Shown in pieces: positions 1 to 8,438 of a DNA stretch of 64,000 nucleotides (the first letter of the stretch is position 1; every line of letters begins with the position of its first letter). Source of the stretch: Bacteroidales bacterium (lineage in GTDB: Bacteria; Bacteroidota; Bacteroidia; Bacteroidales; UBA932); contig JAFTBU010000059.1 in NCBI GenBank assembly GCA_017455065.1, forward strand, positions 18,082 through 82,081, read 5' to 3'. The notes under the pieces are model-generated. The model searched no databases, had not been told where the DNA came from, and worked only from the letters and a program-made list of their open reading frames with translations. A program made the translations under genes and the position numbers.

Positions 1-636
1 GGTTTCGGCATGGCTGTCGATACCGCCACCTTCGAGGCTACCAAGACATTCTTCGAGAAGCTCATCAAACTCATACATCCCGTGATGCCTTTCATCACTG
101 AGGAGCTCTGGCAGAACCTGCAGGAGCGCCGCCCTGGTGAGACCATCATGTTTGAGCGCACTCCCGCCGCCGGAGAGTACGACTCCGCCTTCCTCGACGC
201 ATTCGACGTGGCCCGCGAGGCCATCGTAGGCGTCCGCGCCATCCGCGCCCAGAAGCAGATTTCCCCGAAACAGGCCCTCGAGCTCTATGTGGAAGGGACC
301 CTGCCCGGAGAACTCGCAGCTGTCATCTGCAAATCCGCCAACGTTTCCGCTGTCCGCAGCGGCGCTGCCGACGGCACTGCGGTGTCCTTCATCATCGGCA
401 CCATGAAATTCTCCGTGCCCCTCGCCGGATTTGTCAATGCCGACGAAGAGAAGACGAAGCTGCTTGCGGAGCTGGAGTATCAGCGCAAGTTCCTCGCGGG
501 TGTCCGCGGAAAGCTCTCCAATGCCAATTTCGTCGCCCATGCCCCCGAGGCGGTGGTGGCGACCGAGCGCAAGAAGGAAGCCGACGCCCTCGCCAGGATC
601 GAGGTTATAGAGAATTCCCTTAAATCATTGGAATAA
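1..636 (+). CDS. valS: Valyl-tRNA synthetase, C-terminal part
   Basis: The reading frame is open from base 1, so the start lies upstream of the window and only about 211 codons are present. ValS charges tRNA-Val with valine in the cytoplasm. The visible part is the anticodon-binding helical domain of class Ia synthetases (MPFITEELWQNL near the beginning) followed by a Lys/Glu/Ala-rich coiled-coil tail that in ValS contacts the tRNA. The catalytic HIGH and KMSKS regions are outside the window. The stop codon lies one base before the next ATG, so valS heads an operon with the thioesterase and the ABC-F gene. The family assignment rests on the C-terminal domain alone but is clear. Confidence 0.93.
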   Translation, partial: GFGMAVDTATFEATKTFFEKLIKLIHPVMPFITEELWQNLQERRPGETIMFERTPAAGEYDSAFLDAFDVAREAIVGVRAIRAQKQISPKQALELYVEGTLPGELAAVICKSANVSAVRSGAADGTAVSFIIGTMKFSVPLAGFVNADEEKTKLLAELEYQRKFLAGVRGKLSNANFVAHAPEAVVATERKKEADALARIEVIENSLKSLE

Positions 637-637
637 A

Positions 638-1039
638 ATGCTTTATCAGGTTACATTCCCGGTCAGGTACTACGAAGCGGATCCCATGGGGATAGTGCAT
701 CACAGCGAGTACATCCGTTATTTCGAGATCGCGCGCGACACCTGGCTCAAATCCGTGGGCTTCGACCATAAGAAGTGCATGGAGGAAAATCTGGTATTCC
801 CCGTGGTGAGCATACACTGCGACTACAAGATATCCGCCAAATTCGGCCAGGACGTGACCGTCACCGCCGAGATCACCGAATTCACCGGGGCCACCGTCAC
901 CTTCCATCAGCAGGTGCTGGACCCCCACGGGAACGTATGCGCCGACGGGGAAGTGAAGCTGGCCTTCATCAACACCAAGCTCGGGCACGTGGTCCGCTGC
1001 CCCGAATCCCTGAGGGCTACTTTCGATGGTAAGTATTGA
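638..1039 (+). CDS. Acyl-CoA thioesterase, YbgC/4HBT hotdog family
   Basis: 133 aa, the usual size of single-domain hotdog thioesterases. The N-terminal motif YYEADPMGIVHHSEYIRYFE carries the family aspartate (D in EADPMG) and the following HH, typical of 4-hydroxybenzoyl-CoA thioesterase/YbgC proteins that hydrolyse short-chain acyl-CoA or acyl-ACP thioesters in the cytoplasm. The ATG is 1 nt after the valS stop, and the 3' end overlaps the ABC-F gene by 14 nt in another frame, so all three are probably cotranscribed. The physiological substrate cannot be read from sequence. In Proteobacteria YbgC is linked to the Tol-Pal locus, but no tol genes are nearby here. Confidence 0.85.
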   Translation: MLYQVTFPVRYYEADPMGIVHHSEYIRYFEIARDTWLKSVGFDHKKCMEENLVFPVVSIHCDYKISAKFGQDVTVTAEITEFTGATVTFHQQVLDPHGNVCADGEVKLAFINTKLGHVVRCPESLRATFDGKY

Positions 1040-2942
1040 CGATGTCACCGTCGCCTACGGCGGGTTTGTCCTGCTGGACAAGATCAATTTCCATATCAGC
1101 GAGACTGACAAGATAGGTCTTGTCGGCAAGAACGGCGCGGGCAAATCCACCATACTCAAGATCATCTGCGGCGAGCAGCTTCCCACTTCCGGGCAGATCG
1201 ACAAGCCCAACTCCCTGAGCATAGGCTACCTTCCCCAGCTGATGGAGCATCACCGGGGCAGGACAGTGCTCGAAGAGACCATGACCGCGTTCGACGAGAT
1301 GGCTTCGCTGCAGGCCGAGGTGGAGAGAATCAATACTGAATTGGCCGAAAGAACGGACTATGAATCAGTGGAATATCTTAAGCTGATTGAAGAACTCAAT
1401 GAAGTGAATGACCGTCTTTCGGCAGGCAGTTCCGAGCCTCCCGAGGTGAGTGCCCGCAGGACCCTTCTGGGCCTGGGTTTCAAGCCGGAGGAACTCGACC
1501 GCAAGACCGAGACTTTCAGCCAGGGCTGGAACATGCGTATCGAGCTCGCCAAGATACTCCTGCGCCGCCCGGACCTGATGCTCCTCGACGAGCCGACCAA
1601 CCACCTGGACATCGAGTCCATCGAGTGGCTGGAGGACTACCTGAAATCCCGCCGCTGCTCCCTGGTGCTGGTCTCCCACGACAGGAAATTCCTGGACAAT
1701 GTGACCAATAGGACGGTGGAGATAATGCTCGGAAACATACACGATTACAAGGTTCCATATTCACAATACCTTCAACTCCGTGCCGAGCGTATAGCACAGC
1801 AGACCGCCGCCTGGGAGAACCAGCAGAAGATGATAGAGAAGACGGAGGATTTCATCCGCACCTTCCGTTACAAGCCGACCAAGTCCAATCAGGTCCAGTC
1901 CCGTATCAAGGCTCTGGAGAAACTCGAGCGCATCGAGATAGACGAGACGGACAATGTGACCCTGAAGGTCAAGTTCCCGCCGGCGGAAAGGGCCGGAGAC
2001 GTGGTTTTCAAGGCCGCTGGGCTCACTGTAGGCTATGGGGACAAGGTTGTCTTCTCAAATGCCGACATAGAGATAAAAAGGGGCGAAAAAGTGGCCCTGG
2101 TGGGACGCAACGGTGAAGGCAAGACCACTCTGATGAGGGTGATCACCGGCGAACTGACCCCTTTCAGCGGCAGCGCCACCCTCGGGCACAATGTCCATTA
2201 CGGCTATTACGCCCAGAACCAGGAGGATGTCCTGGACAAGCGGGAGACGGTGTACGGCACCCTCGACCGTATAGCTGTGGGGGACATACGCACCAAGCTC
2301 CGCGACATCCTGGCCCAGTTCCTTTTCAGGGGCGAGGACATAGACAAGAGGGTGTCCGTGCTGAGCGGAGGGGAGAGGGCGCGCCTGGGCATGGCCAAAC
2401 TGATGCTCCAGAGCCACAACCTGCTGCTCCTGGACGAGCCGACCAACCACATGGACATCAAGTCCAAGGATATACTCAAGCAGGCCCTCCGGGCCTTCGA
2501 CGGGACCCTCGTGGTCGTGTCCCACGACAGGGATTTCCTGGACGGTCTGGTGGACAAGTTGTATGAGTTCCGCGACGGCCGGATGAAGGAGCATCTGGGC
2601 GGGGTCGCCGAGTTCCTCGAGAGGAAGAAAATCGAGAATCTCCAAGAGCTCGAAAGGCTGGTGCCCAAGGGTCCGGACGAGCAGAAAAATGCCCGGAAAG
2701 CGGAGGCTTCGGCGGACTTCGAAAAGCGCCGCGAGGCGGGGAAGACCGACCGCAAAAAGCGCAACCGCATAGAGTTCCTGGAGAAGGAAATCACCCGGAT
2801 CGAGGCCTCGATGAAGGCTCTCGAAGAGAAACTTTCGGCCCCTTCCGAGACCGACGATATCATGGAATTGACCCGTTCCTACCTCGAATTCAAGCGTGAT
2901 CTGGACGCGAAAACGGATGAGTGGGGCAGTCTCATAGACTGA
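1026..2942 (+). CDS. ABC-F family ATPase (translation factor type)
   Basis: 638 aa with two ABC ATPase domains and no membrane segments, the ABC-F layout of ribosome-associated factors (Uup, EttA, antibiotic-resistance proteins). Domain 1 has Walker A GKNGAGKST (residues 34-42), a degenerate signature FSQGWNMR and Walker B LMLLDEPTNHLD. An arginine/lysine-rich linker (FRYKPTKSNQVQSRIKALEK) joins it to domain 2, with Walker A GRNGEGKTT, signature LSGGERARLG and Walker B LLLLDEPTNHMD. A charged coiled-coil tail follows. The ATG at 1026 overlaps the thioesterase end, which suggests translational coupling. It is probably a housekeeping translation factor rather than a resistance protein, but the subfamily cannot be settled here. 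Confidence 0.9.
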   Translation: MVSIDDVTVAYGGFVLLDKINFHISETDKIGLVGKNGAGKSTILKIICGEQLPTSGQIDKPNSLSIGYLPQLMEHHRGRTVLEETMTAFDEMASLQAEVERINTELAERTDYESVEYLKLIEELNEVNDRLSAGSSEPPEVSARRTLLGLGFKPEELDRKTETFSQGWNMRIELAKILLRRPDLMLLDEPTNHLDIESIEWLEDYLKSRRCSLVLVSHDRKFLDNVTNRTVEIMLGNIHDYKVPYSQYLQLRAERIAQQTAAWENQQKMIEKTEDFIRTFRYKPTKSNQVQSRIKALEKLERIEIDETDNVTLKVKFPPAERAGDVVFKAAGLTVGYGDKVVFSNADIEIKRGEKVALVGRNGEGKTTLMRVITGELTPFSGSATLGHNVHYGYYAQNQEDVLDKRETVYGTLDRIAVGDIRTKLRDILAQFLFRGEDIDKRVSVLSGGERARLGMAKLMLQSHNLLLLDEPTNHMDIKSKDILKQALRAFDGTLVVVSHDRDFLDGLVDKLYEFRDGRMKEHLGGVAEFLERKKIENLQELERLVPKGPDEQKNARKAEASADFEKRREAGKTDRKKRNRIEFLEKEITRIEASMKALEEKLSAPSETDDIMELTRSYLEFKRDLDAKTDEWGSLID

Positions 2943-2954
2943 GGGTCTTAACTG

Positions 2955-3055
2955 CTGATAATCAATCTAATATACAGATGTAACCGGGAAAGGTTTGTAA
3001 ATGTAACAATTTTGTTTTAGAATTAAACACGATTGTTACATTTGTTGATTATCAG
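2955..3055. repeat. Nested inverted repeats between convergent genes
   Basis: The short gap between the ABC-F stop and the cinA stop contains two perfect inverted repeats, one inside the other. The outer arms CTGATAATCAA (2955-2965) and TTGATTATCAG (3045-3055) run into the cinA stop codon. The inner arms AAATGTAACAAT (2999-3010) and ATTGTTACATTT (3032-3043) enclose a 21-nt AT-rich loop. It could act as an AT-rich bidirectional terminator. The inner arms also contain the TGTAAC/GTTACA half-sites seen at the promoter of the regulator that heads the cinA operon, so an operator is possible. No G+C-rich terminator is present. Confidence 0.6.
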
Positions 3056-4323
3056 TCGTTTATGTCTGAAAGTACGAATCTCCTCAATGTATCCAAAGAT
3101 GTCGCTGCAAATCGCTCGATATTGCGCAATCTGTCGTTGCGATATCGATAAGTGAACGTCTTGGTGCCGCGGGGTCCGCTGACTCCGATCCACACCGTAC
3201 CTTCGGGATTCCTGTCGTCTCCTCCGGGGCCGGCGAGTCCGGTCGTGGAGACCGCATAATCGCTGCCGGTCAGACGCCTCACACCCTCCGCCATCGCGGC
3301 CGCCACCTGGGAGCTGACGACTCCGTTTTCGCTGATCGCGGAGTCCGGGACGGCGAGCACTTTTTCCTTGACAGGGATGGCATAGGAAGTGACGGATCCG
3401 AGGAAATATCCGGAGGCTCCGGGGACGGTGGTGAGCAGGTGGGCGATCTCTCCGCCGGTGCAGGATTCGGCGACGCTGAGGGTGAGGCCGCGGCTGCACA
3501 TAAGCTCCTTTATTTCGGCCTGGAGGCTGCTGTCGGAGTAGGCGTAGATATTGTCCCCGAGCAGGGGTTTGAGGGCCTCTATACGCTCGTCTATGCGTTT
3601 CAGGGCTTCCTGCTTGTCTCCGCCGTAGACGGAGAGCCTCAGGCGGACTCCGGTGATCTGGTTGGGCAGGTACGCCAGGTGCATGTCGGCGGGCAGGGAG
3701 GTCTCCCAGGGCTCTATGAGCTTGGAAAGGGCGGATTCGGCGAGCCCGTAGGTCATGATGGTCCTGTGGGTGATGCCGTCGAGCTTGTAATGCCCCTCTA
3801 TATCATTTAATATGTCAGGAAGGGCTCCCAGGGCCTCGTAGGGCACTCCGGGCAATGAAAACAGGGTCGCAGGGTGGCCGTAGCGCTCCTCTGGGAAGCG
3901 GAATACCATGATGGGGGCGGTGCCCATGCGGTTGGGTATGACCTCGCAGCTGTCGGGCACCATGGCCTGGCGGAGGTTGATGTCGAGGATGTCCAGGCCG
4001 CGGGACTTGAGTATCCTGTGGACTATGGCTTCCTGCTCTTCGTTCTTGATGTAGCCGCCGGCTCCGGAGAGCTCTGCCAGGGCGTCTTTGGTGATGTCGT
4101 CCTTAGTTGGACCAAGACCTCCGGTAGCAATAACTATATCATTGGTTTTCAGCTCATTGTCAAGAGTGGAAATAATCTCCTCACGGACGTCTCCTATGGA
4201 GATCATCCTCACTACGCGTATGCCCAGTGAGCCCAGGGCGCGGGATATGTGGGAGGAGTTGGTGTCGACGATCTGGCCTATCAGGATTTCGTCTCCGATA
4301 GTGCATATGGATGCTTTCTTCAT
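3052..4323 (-). CDS. cinA: CinA-like protein, nicotinamide-nucleotide amidase family
   Basis: 423 aa, the usual length of two-domain CinA. The N-terminal half is a molybdopterin-binding-like (MoCF) domain (TIGDEILIGQIVDTNSSHIS; ATGGLGPTKDD), and the C-terminal half is the CinA amidase domain (LSVAESCTGGEIAHLLTTV). In characterised members the C-terminal domain deamidates nicotinamide mononucleotide in pyridine-nucleotide salvage, and the N-terminal domain is linked to ADP-ribose pyrophosphatase activity. The name comes from competence/damage induction in Gram-positives. It is the last gene of a leftward operon and overlaps the upstream DHODH-like gene by 4 nt (ATGA), so it is probably controlled by the XRE regulator two genes upstream. 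Confidence 0.93.
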   Translation of the reverse strand: MKKASICTIGDEILIGQIVDTNSSHISRALGSLGIRVVRMISIGDVREEIISTLDNELKTNDIVIATGGLGPTKDDITKDALAELSGAGGYIKNEEQEAIVHRILKSRGLDILDINLRQAMVPDSCEVIPNRMGTAPIMVFRFPEERYGHPATLFSLPGVPYEALGALPDILNDIEGHYKLDGITHRTIMTYGLAESALSKLIEPWETSLPADMHLAYLPNQITGVRLRLSVYGGDKQEALKRIDERIEALKPLLGDNIYAYSDSSLQAEIKELMCSRGLTLSVAESCTGGEIAHLLTTVPGASGYFLGSVTSYAIPVKEKVLAVPDSAISENGVVSSQVAAAMAEGVRRLTGSDYAVSTTGLAGPGGDDRNPEGTVWIGVSGPRGTKTFTYRYRNDRLRNIERFAATSLDTLRRFVLSDIND

Positions 4324-5105
4324 GGTCTGGTTTCTGTTTGCCGGAGGCCGTCCAGGAGTTTGGTGATGAGGTCGGGACCATCCAGGACAAGGCCTGTGGT
4401 GATCTCCATGAGGCTGGCTCCGGCATCCAGCATCTCTTTGGCCGATTCGGGCGTACGTATGCCTCCGTAGCCTATTACGGGGAAGCGTCCGCCGGTGATT
4501 TCCACGACTTTACGCACATTTGAAGGCTTGGCGACCACGGCTCCGTCCACTCCGTTCAGCTGGCAGTAGCCCAGGATTTCGCGGAGCTGGCTCTCGGGGA
4601 AATCATGCATGATCCTCACGAGCACCGGCTTGTAGGTCTCGTAGCTGAGCCTGGTGTCCAGCACGTCCTCCATGATATCCATGATGTCGTTGTCCGGGGC
4701 CTCGATCACGAACATGTCGGCGAAGTCGTAGGCGAGCGAGAAGGTGCGCGCGTGGTCCTTGCTGACAAGTATGGCGATGATGGGGTCGGGCGGGTTGTTG
4801 CGGAGGTTGTTGATGACTTCCATCACGTTGCCGGGACCTACGGGACCAATTTCAGCAAAACTATAACCATAGTCGGATAACGTGTTGTATAACTGTCCGT
4901 TAGGGTCAAGTCCAGGACCGATACCAATAGGGTTTCCGAAGCTGATGTTGAAGACTTCTGAGGGCAGGGTGCTGCGGTTTCTCAGATGGCTCAGACGGTG
5001 TATTCCGCGCAGGAAACGGAAACGGCCGGTGAACCTGATGTACGATTTCATCAGGTTGAAAGCGGTGTCGTGATTGAACAGTTTTATGATCTGTGCGTAC
5101 AGCAT
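4320..5105 (-). CDS. Dihydroorotate dehydrogenase-like protein, degenerate
   Basis: 261 aa from the ATG at 5105; an upstream in-frame TTG is less likely. The N-terminal segment (FNISFGNPIGIGPGLDPNGQ) and C-terminal segment (PVIGYGGIRTPESAKEMLDA, then a Thr-Gly phosphate-site remnant) match the TIM barrel of class 2, quinone-linked PyrD. However, the protein is about 60-70 residues short. The NVSSPN motif holding the catalytic serine appears as FVIEAPDN, the NRMGFNN substrate loop is missing, and the FMN-binding glycine/lysine segment is replaced by IIAILVSKD. It therefore probably does not oxidise dihydroorotate and may be a repurposed FMN-barrel protein. It lies between the XRE regulator (18 nt upstream) and cinA (4-nt overlap). 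Confidence 0.7.
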   Translation of the reverse strand: MLYAQIIKLFNHDTAFNLMKSYIRFTGRFRFLRGIHRLSHLRNRSTLPSEVFNISFGNPIGIGPGLDPNGQLYNTLSDYGYSFAEIGPVGPGNVMEVINNLRNNPPDPIIAILVSKDHARTFSLAYDFADMFVIEAPDNDIMDIMEDVLDTRLSYETYKPVLVRIMHDFPESQLREILGYCQLNGVDGAVVAKPSNVRKVVEITGGRFPVIGYGGIRTPESAKEMLDAGASLMEITTGLVLDGPDLITKLLDGLRQTETRP

Positions 5106-5123
5106 GGTACGCGAAGATAACAA

Positions 5124-5597
5124 TTATTTGAGTTCCTGGAACGTATTGTCGTCGTAGAAGACGATAATTTTAGTGATCTGGCGGGGCTGCCTGGGAGCCT
5201 GGACGGGCTTCTCGGGTGCCTTGCGGGGCTGTTCAGCAGGCTTTTCGGGTATCTGGACGGAAGGCTTTTCCGGGATTTCCGGCTCCCTCTCCACGGGGAA
5301 AATCTCCTCCTCAGCGGGCTGGAAGACCGGTTCCTGGACAGGTGCGGGCGCAGGACCGGGTGCCTGTACAGGGGCCGCGAGGGGAGCTGTCTTGTACATC
5401 TTACCCTTACCGGTGATGATCCATTCGATGTTCAGGGCGGGGTAGGCCTTGGCCATGCTCTCGATGAAATCGAATCCGGGTTTGTTCCTCCCGGCGATGA
5501 TATGGGAAACACTGGCTCTGGCGACATTGATACTGTCGGCGAACTGCGATTGGCTGAGATTTTCAGCGTTTAAGAATTGTAACAGCCTGTCATTCAT
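5124..5597 (-). CDS. XRE-family helix-turn-helix regulator with Pro-rich tail
   Basis: 157 aa. Residues 1-65 form a Cro/CI-type helix-turn-helix (LSQSQFADSINVARASVSHI, with recognition-helix region ASVSHIIAGRNKPG). A long low-complexity region rich in Pro, Glu and Ala follows (repeats such as PEKPVQAPRQP), then a short C-terminal segment ITKIIVFYDDNTFQELK. Proteins of this shape occur widely in Bacteroidales and are usually unnamed. It is first in the operon with the DHODH-like gene and cinA. A TGTAAC-N5-GTTACA palindrome at 5601-5617 overlaps its own -7 box, so autoregulation is likely (inference). The C-terminal segment may sense a ligand or a partner; nothing identifies which. Confidence 0.82.
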   Translation of the reverse strand: MNDRLLQFLNAENLSQSQFADSINVARASVSHIIAGRNKPGFDFIESMAKAYPALNIEWIITGKGKMYKTAPLAAPVQAPGPAPAPVQEPVFQPAEEEIFPVEREPEIPEKPSVQIPEKPAEQPRKAPEKPVQAPRQPRQITKIIVFYDDNTFQELK

Positions 5598-5600
5598 ACC

Positions 5601-5673
5601 TGTAACGTTTGGTTACAAATGTAGCGATTATTTTTGTAACTTCAAACAATGTTTACAAGTTTACATTTGGTAA
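5601..5673 (-). promoter_or_regulatory. Promoter and operator cluster of the XRE-cinA operon
   Basis: Reading leftward, there is a -33 TTTG (complement of 5643-5646), exactly 19 nt, then a -7 box TACATTTG (complement of 5616-5623), the Bacteroidota primary-sigma arrangement. TGTAACGTTTGGTTACA at 5601-5617, a perfect 6-bp palindrome with a 5-nt spacer, overlaps the -7 box and expected start point. More half-sites (TGTAAC 5635-5640, GTTTACA 5651-5657, GGTAACA near 5669) extend upstream. The layout suggests repressor binding by the HTH protein. Confidence 0.65.
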
Positions 5674-6033
5674 CAAGAAGTGTAGGCTTGCGAAATAGCT
5701 ATATCTTTAATATATGTAATGCACGATAAATATCTGATTAATCGCTGCATAGCATATTATCAAAAGTGCTTGATATGCCACCTGAGGCTGGTTTTTACAT
5801 CCATTTCCCTGATTTACATGATTCATTACTACCGATAAAAGCAATTAAATGGCTGATTATACGATAATTAAACATATCATGAAACATAGTTATAACCCGA
5901 GGTTATTTTACAAAAATAAATAGTTTCAAAAGTTTCACCGTTACAGCTTGAATTTTACAAAAGTTAACAAATTTCACCGCCAGTTTCGGCCTTGTTTATA
6001 TTTGTGTATTCCTCCTTTCGGTATTTCGGCCGG
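5674..6033. other. AT-rich intergenic region upstream of queA
   Basis: About 360 nt without a supportable gene. It is much more AT-rich than the surroundings. It holds a perfect palindrome ATAACC-CGA-GGTTAT at 5892-5906, repeated TTTCA/TTTACAAAA words, and a promoter-like box TATATTTG at 5997-6004 pointing toward queA. I see no preQ1 riboswitch fold or other known leader. Confidence 0.5.
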
Positions 6034-6063
6034 TTGGAAATTGCCCGGGATTTTGTAATTTTG
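6034..6063 (+). promoter_or_regulatory. queA promoter
   Basis: TTG at 6034-6036, a 19-nt spacer, and a -7 box TAATTTTG at 6056-6063. The start codon follows only 6 nt later at 6070, so the transcript is probably leaderless or nearly so. This decides the start: the longer upstream in-frame extension would begin before the promoter. Confidence 0.7.
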
Positions 6064-6069
6064 TGTGCT

Positions 6070-7290
6070 ATGATACCGGATATCAAGATAAAGGACTTCG
6101 ATTATCCCCTTCCTGATGACAGGATCGCGAAGTACCCGCTGCCTGAAAGGGATGCTTCCAAACTCCTGATATACAAAGGCGGACAGGTGAGCGAGCGGAT
6201 TTTCCGCGAGCTCCCCTCCCAGCTGCCCCAGGGAGCCGTCATGGTCTTCAACGATACCCGCGTGGTTCCTGCGAGGATGCATTTCCGCAGGGATACGGGG
6301 GCCGTGATCGAGATATTCTGCCTCGAGCCTGTGGATCCCGCCGAATACAATACTTCTTTTGCGGCCCTTTCCTGCTGCAGCTGGAAGTGCGTAATCGGCA
6401 ATTCAAAGCGCTGGAAGGGCGATATCCTGCATTATTTCGTGGATTCTTCCTCCCCTGAGGCGCAGGAGCTCTCCGCCCTCGACCTGACCGCCCGGCTCAT
6501 CTCCAGGGACGGCCAGACCGGGGTCGTGGAATTCCGCTGGAAGGAGGGGACTACCTTCTCCCAGGTCCTGGATCTCTGCGGCAAGGTGCCCATCCCGCCG
6601 TATCTGTGCCGCGACACCGAGCCCATAGACCTGGAGCGTTACCAGACTCTGTACGCCCATGTCAGAGGTTCCGTGGCTGCCCCGACGGCGGGCCTCCATT
6701 TTACTGAAGCAGTACTTCAATCAATAAGGGATAAGTCCATTGATATTGAGAATGTTTGCTTGCACGTGGGGGCGGGTACATTCCTGCCGGTCAAAAGCGA
6801 AGATGTCGCCGACCATCCCATGCACCGGGAGCCTTTCACGGTGAGCCGGGAGGTATTGGCAAAGCTCCTTGCCGCCCACGGAAAGGTCATCGCGGTGGGC
6901 ACTACTTCGGTGCGGACGCTGGAGTCCCTGTATTACGCGGGGGTGCGCTGCATCGAGGACGGGAAGCCTTCGGACGTGGGACAATGGGACCCCTACGTGA
7001 GGGAGTACCCCTACAGCACCCGCGAGGCACTGGAGGCGATATTGCGCTACCTCGACAGCCAGGGGCTGCCGGAGCTGAAGATTGGCACCCGCATCATCAT
7101 TGTCCCGGGCTTCCGCTTCCGCATCGTGGATATGCTGGTGACCAATTTCCACCAGCCCCAAAGTACTTTGCTGCTGCTGATTTCCGCCTTCGTGGGAGGG
7201 GATTGGCACACTATTTACGATTATGCCCTGTCGCACGGGTTCCGTTTCCTGAGCTACGGCGACAGTTCATTGCTATACAGATCTGAATGA
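6070..7290 (+). CDS. queA: S-adenosylmethionine:tRNA ribosyltransferase-isomerase
   Basis: 406 aa from the ATG at 6070. QueA transfers and isomerises the ribosyl group of SAM onto preQ1-modified tRNA to form epoxyqueuosine at wobble position 34. Recognisable stretches are the N-terminal FDYPLPDDRIAKYPLPERD, the central AAPTAGLHFTEAVL and the C-terminal GTTSVRTLESLYYAG. An insertion-like stretch around residues 100-120 (SCCSWKCVIGNSKRWKGD) is typical of Bacteroidetes members. The stop overlaps the next ATG, so the acyltransferase is cotranscribed. Other queuosine genes are not in the window. Confidence 0.93.
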   Translation: MIPDIKIKDFDYPLPDDRIAKYPLPERDASKLLIYKGGQVSERIFRELPSQLPQGAVMVFNDTRVVPARMHFRRDTGAVIEIFCLEPVDPAEYNTSFAALSCCSWKCVIGNSKRWKGDILHYFVDSSSPEAQELSALDLTARLISRDGQTGVVEFRWKEGTTFSQVLDLCGKVPIPPYLCRDTEPIDLERYQTLYAHVRGSVAAPTAGLHFTEAVLQSIRDKSIDIENVCLHVGAGTFLPVKSEDVADHPMHREPFTVSREVLAKLLAAHGKVIAVGTTSVRTLESLYYAGVRCIEDGKPSDVGQWDPYVREYPYSTREALEAILRYLDSQGLPELKIGTRIIIVPGFRFRIVDMLVTNFHQPQSTLLLLISAFVGGDWHTIYDYALSHGFRFLSYGDSSLLYRSE

Positions 7291-8438
7291 TGGATAATTT
7301 CGACCTCATACGGCCTTACAACGATGAAGAGGCAAGGGAAGCGCTGGGCTGGGTCTCCGGCCGCTTCTATGTCAACGTAATGTCCCGTTACCTTTTCCCG
7401 GACCGTCCGGTTTCGACCCTCGCCACCGTGCTTCGCAACATCAAGGGCGTGGAAGATTTCCAGGACAAGGTCATGGGGCCCGCAGTGGCGTCCGTGATGG
7501 AAAAGACATCGGACGGCCTGAGCTGGGAGGGTATGGAGCATCTGCACCGGCTGAGCGCTTCCGGGCGCAAGTTCCTGCTGATCTCCAACCACAGGGACAT
7601 CGTCCTGGATCCCGCACTGATCGACTATGTGATGTGGAAGGAGGGGGTGGCTACAGCGCGCCTGTGCGTCGGCAGCAATCTGCTGGGAGTCAAGCTGGTG
7701 CGTGAGATCATGAGGTCCAACAAGATCATCACCGTCATGAGGGGGCTTTCCCCGAGGGAGACTTTCCATGCTTCAGAGAATCTTTCGACTTTCATCCGCG
7801 CCAGCATCACCTCCGGAGAGTCATCCGTCTGGATTGCCCAGAAAGAGGGCCGTGCGAAGGACGGGAACGACCGTACCGACCAGGCGGTGCTCAAGATGCT
7901 TGCAATGAGCGGAGAGAGCGAATTTGCGGCCGATTTCGAGGAATTGTCCATCGTGCCGCTGACTTTCTCCTACGAGTATGAGTCCTGCGACTACCTGAAG
8001 GCGAGGGAGGTGTATCTCCGCAGTCTGGGTCCCTACAAGAAGAAACGTATGGAGGATGTCCGGAGCATCCTGACCGGAATAACGCAGGACAAGGGGCATG
8101 TGCACCTGACCATAGGTGAGCCGCTTTCCGCGGAGGAGATAGGACAGACTGCTGCCTTGAAGGGAAATGCCCGTTTCACGGCCCTGCGCGAGCTCCTGGA
8201 CAGGCGTATCATCTCAGGCTACAGGCTCTGGAAGACCAATTACATGGCGCGTGACATCATGGACGGCACCAGCCGCTTCGCCGACAAGTACACTCCCGGG
8301 GAGATGGCTGCCTTCGTCCAGTACGTGGAGTCCTCCCTGGACAAGATCAAAAAGAGAGAGCGCCCCGATCGGGACGCCCTCCGGAATATTTTCCTGCAGA
8401 TTTACGGAAATCCCGTATCTGCCGTTCTCAAAGACTAG
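7287..8438 (+). CDS. Glycerolipid acyltransferase, PlsC/LPLAT superfamily
   Basis: 383 aa. Near residue 100 is ISNHRDIVLDPALID, the acyltransferase block I with histidine and aspartate; the spacing reads H-x5-D instead of the usual H-x4-D, a form I associate with Bacteroidetes homologues. A second block (TVMRGLSPRETFHASENLST) and WIAQKEGRAKDGNDRTDQAV resemble the phosphate-binding blocks of glycerol-3-phosphate or 1-acylglycerol-3-phosphate acyltransferases. No strong transmembrane segment is visible, so it probably binds the membrane peripherally. It overlaps queA by 4 nt, and its TAG stop shares a CTAG with the stop of the convergent DUF5723 gene. The acyl acceptor is unknown. Confidence 0.75.
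   Translation: MMDNFDLIRPYNDEEAREALGWVSGRFYVNVMSRYLFPDRPVSTLATVLRNIKGVEDFQDKVMGPAVASVMEKTSDGLSWEGMEHLHRLSASGRKFLLISNHRDIVLDPALIDYVMWKEGVATARLCVGSNLLGVKLVREIMRSNKIITVMRGLSPRETFHASENLSTFIRASITSGESSVWIAQKEGRAKDGNDRTDQAVLKMLAMSGESEFAADFEELSIVPLTFSYEYESCDYLKAREVYLRSLGPYKKKRMEDVRSILTGITQDKGHVHLTIGEPLSAEEIGQTAALKGNARFTALRELLDRRIISGYRLWKTNYMARDIMDGTSRFADKYTPGEMAAFVQYVESSLDKIKKRERPDRDALRNIFLQIYGNPVSAVLKD

Noticed and set aside
5992-6069. 26-codon N-terminal extension of queA
   Set aside because: It begins before or inside the promoter boxes, and QueA homologues start at the MIPDIKIKDFDYPLP segment.
5674-6069. preQ1 or other riboswitch before queA
   Set aside because: The promoter lies 6 nt from the start codon, leaving no leader, and no aptamer pattern was seen.
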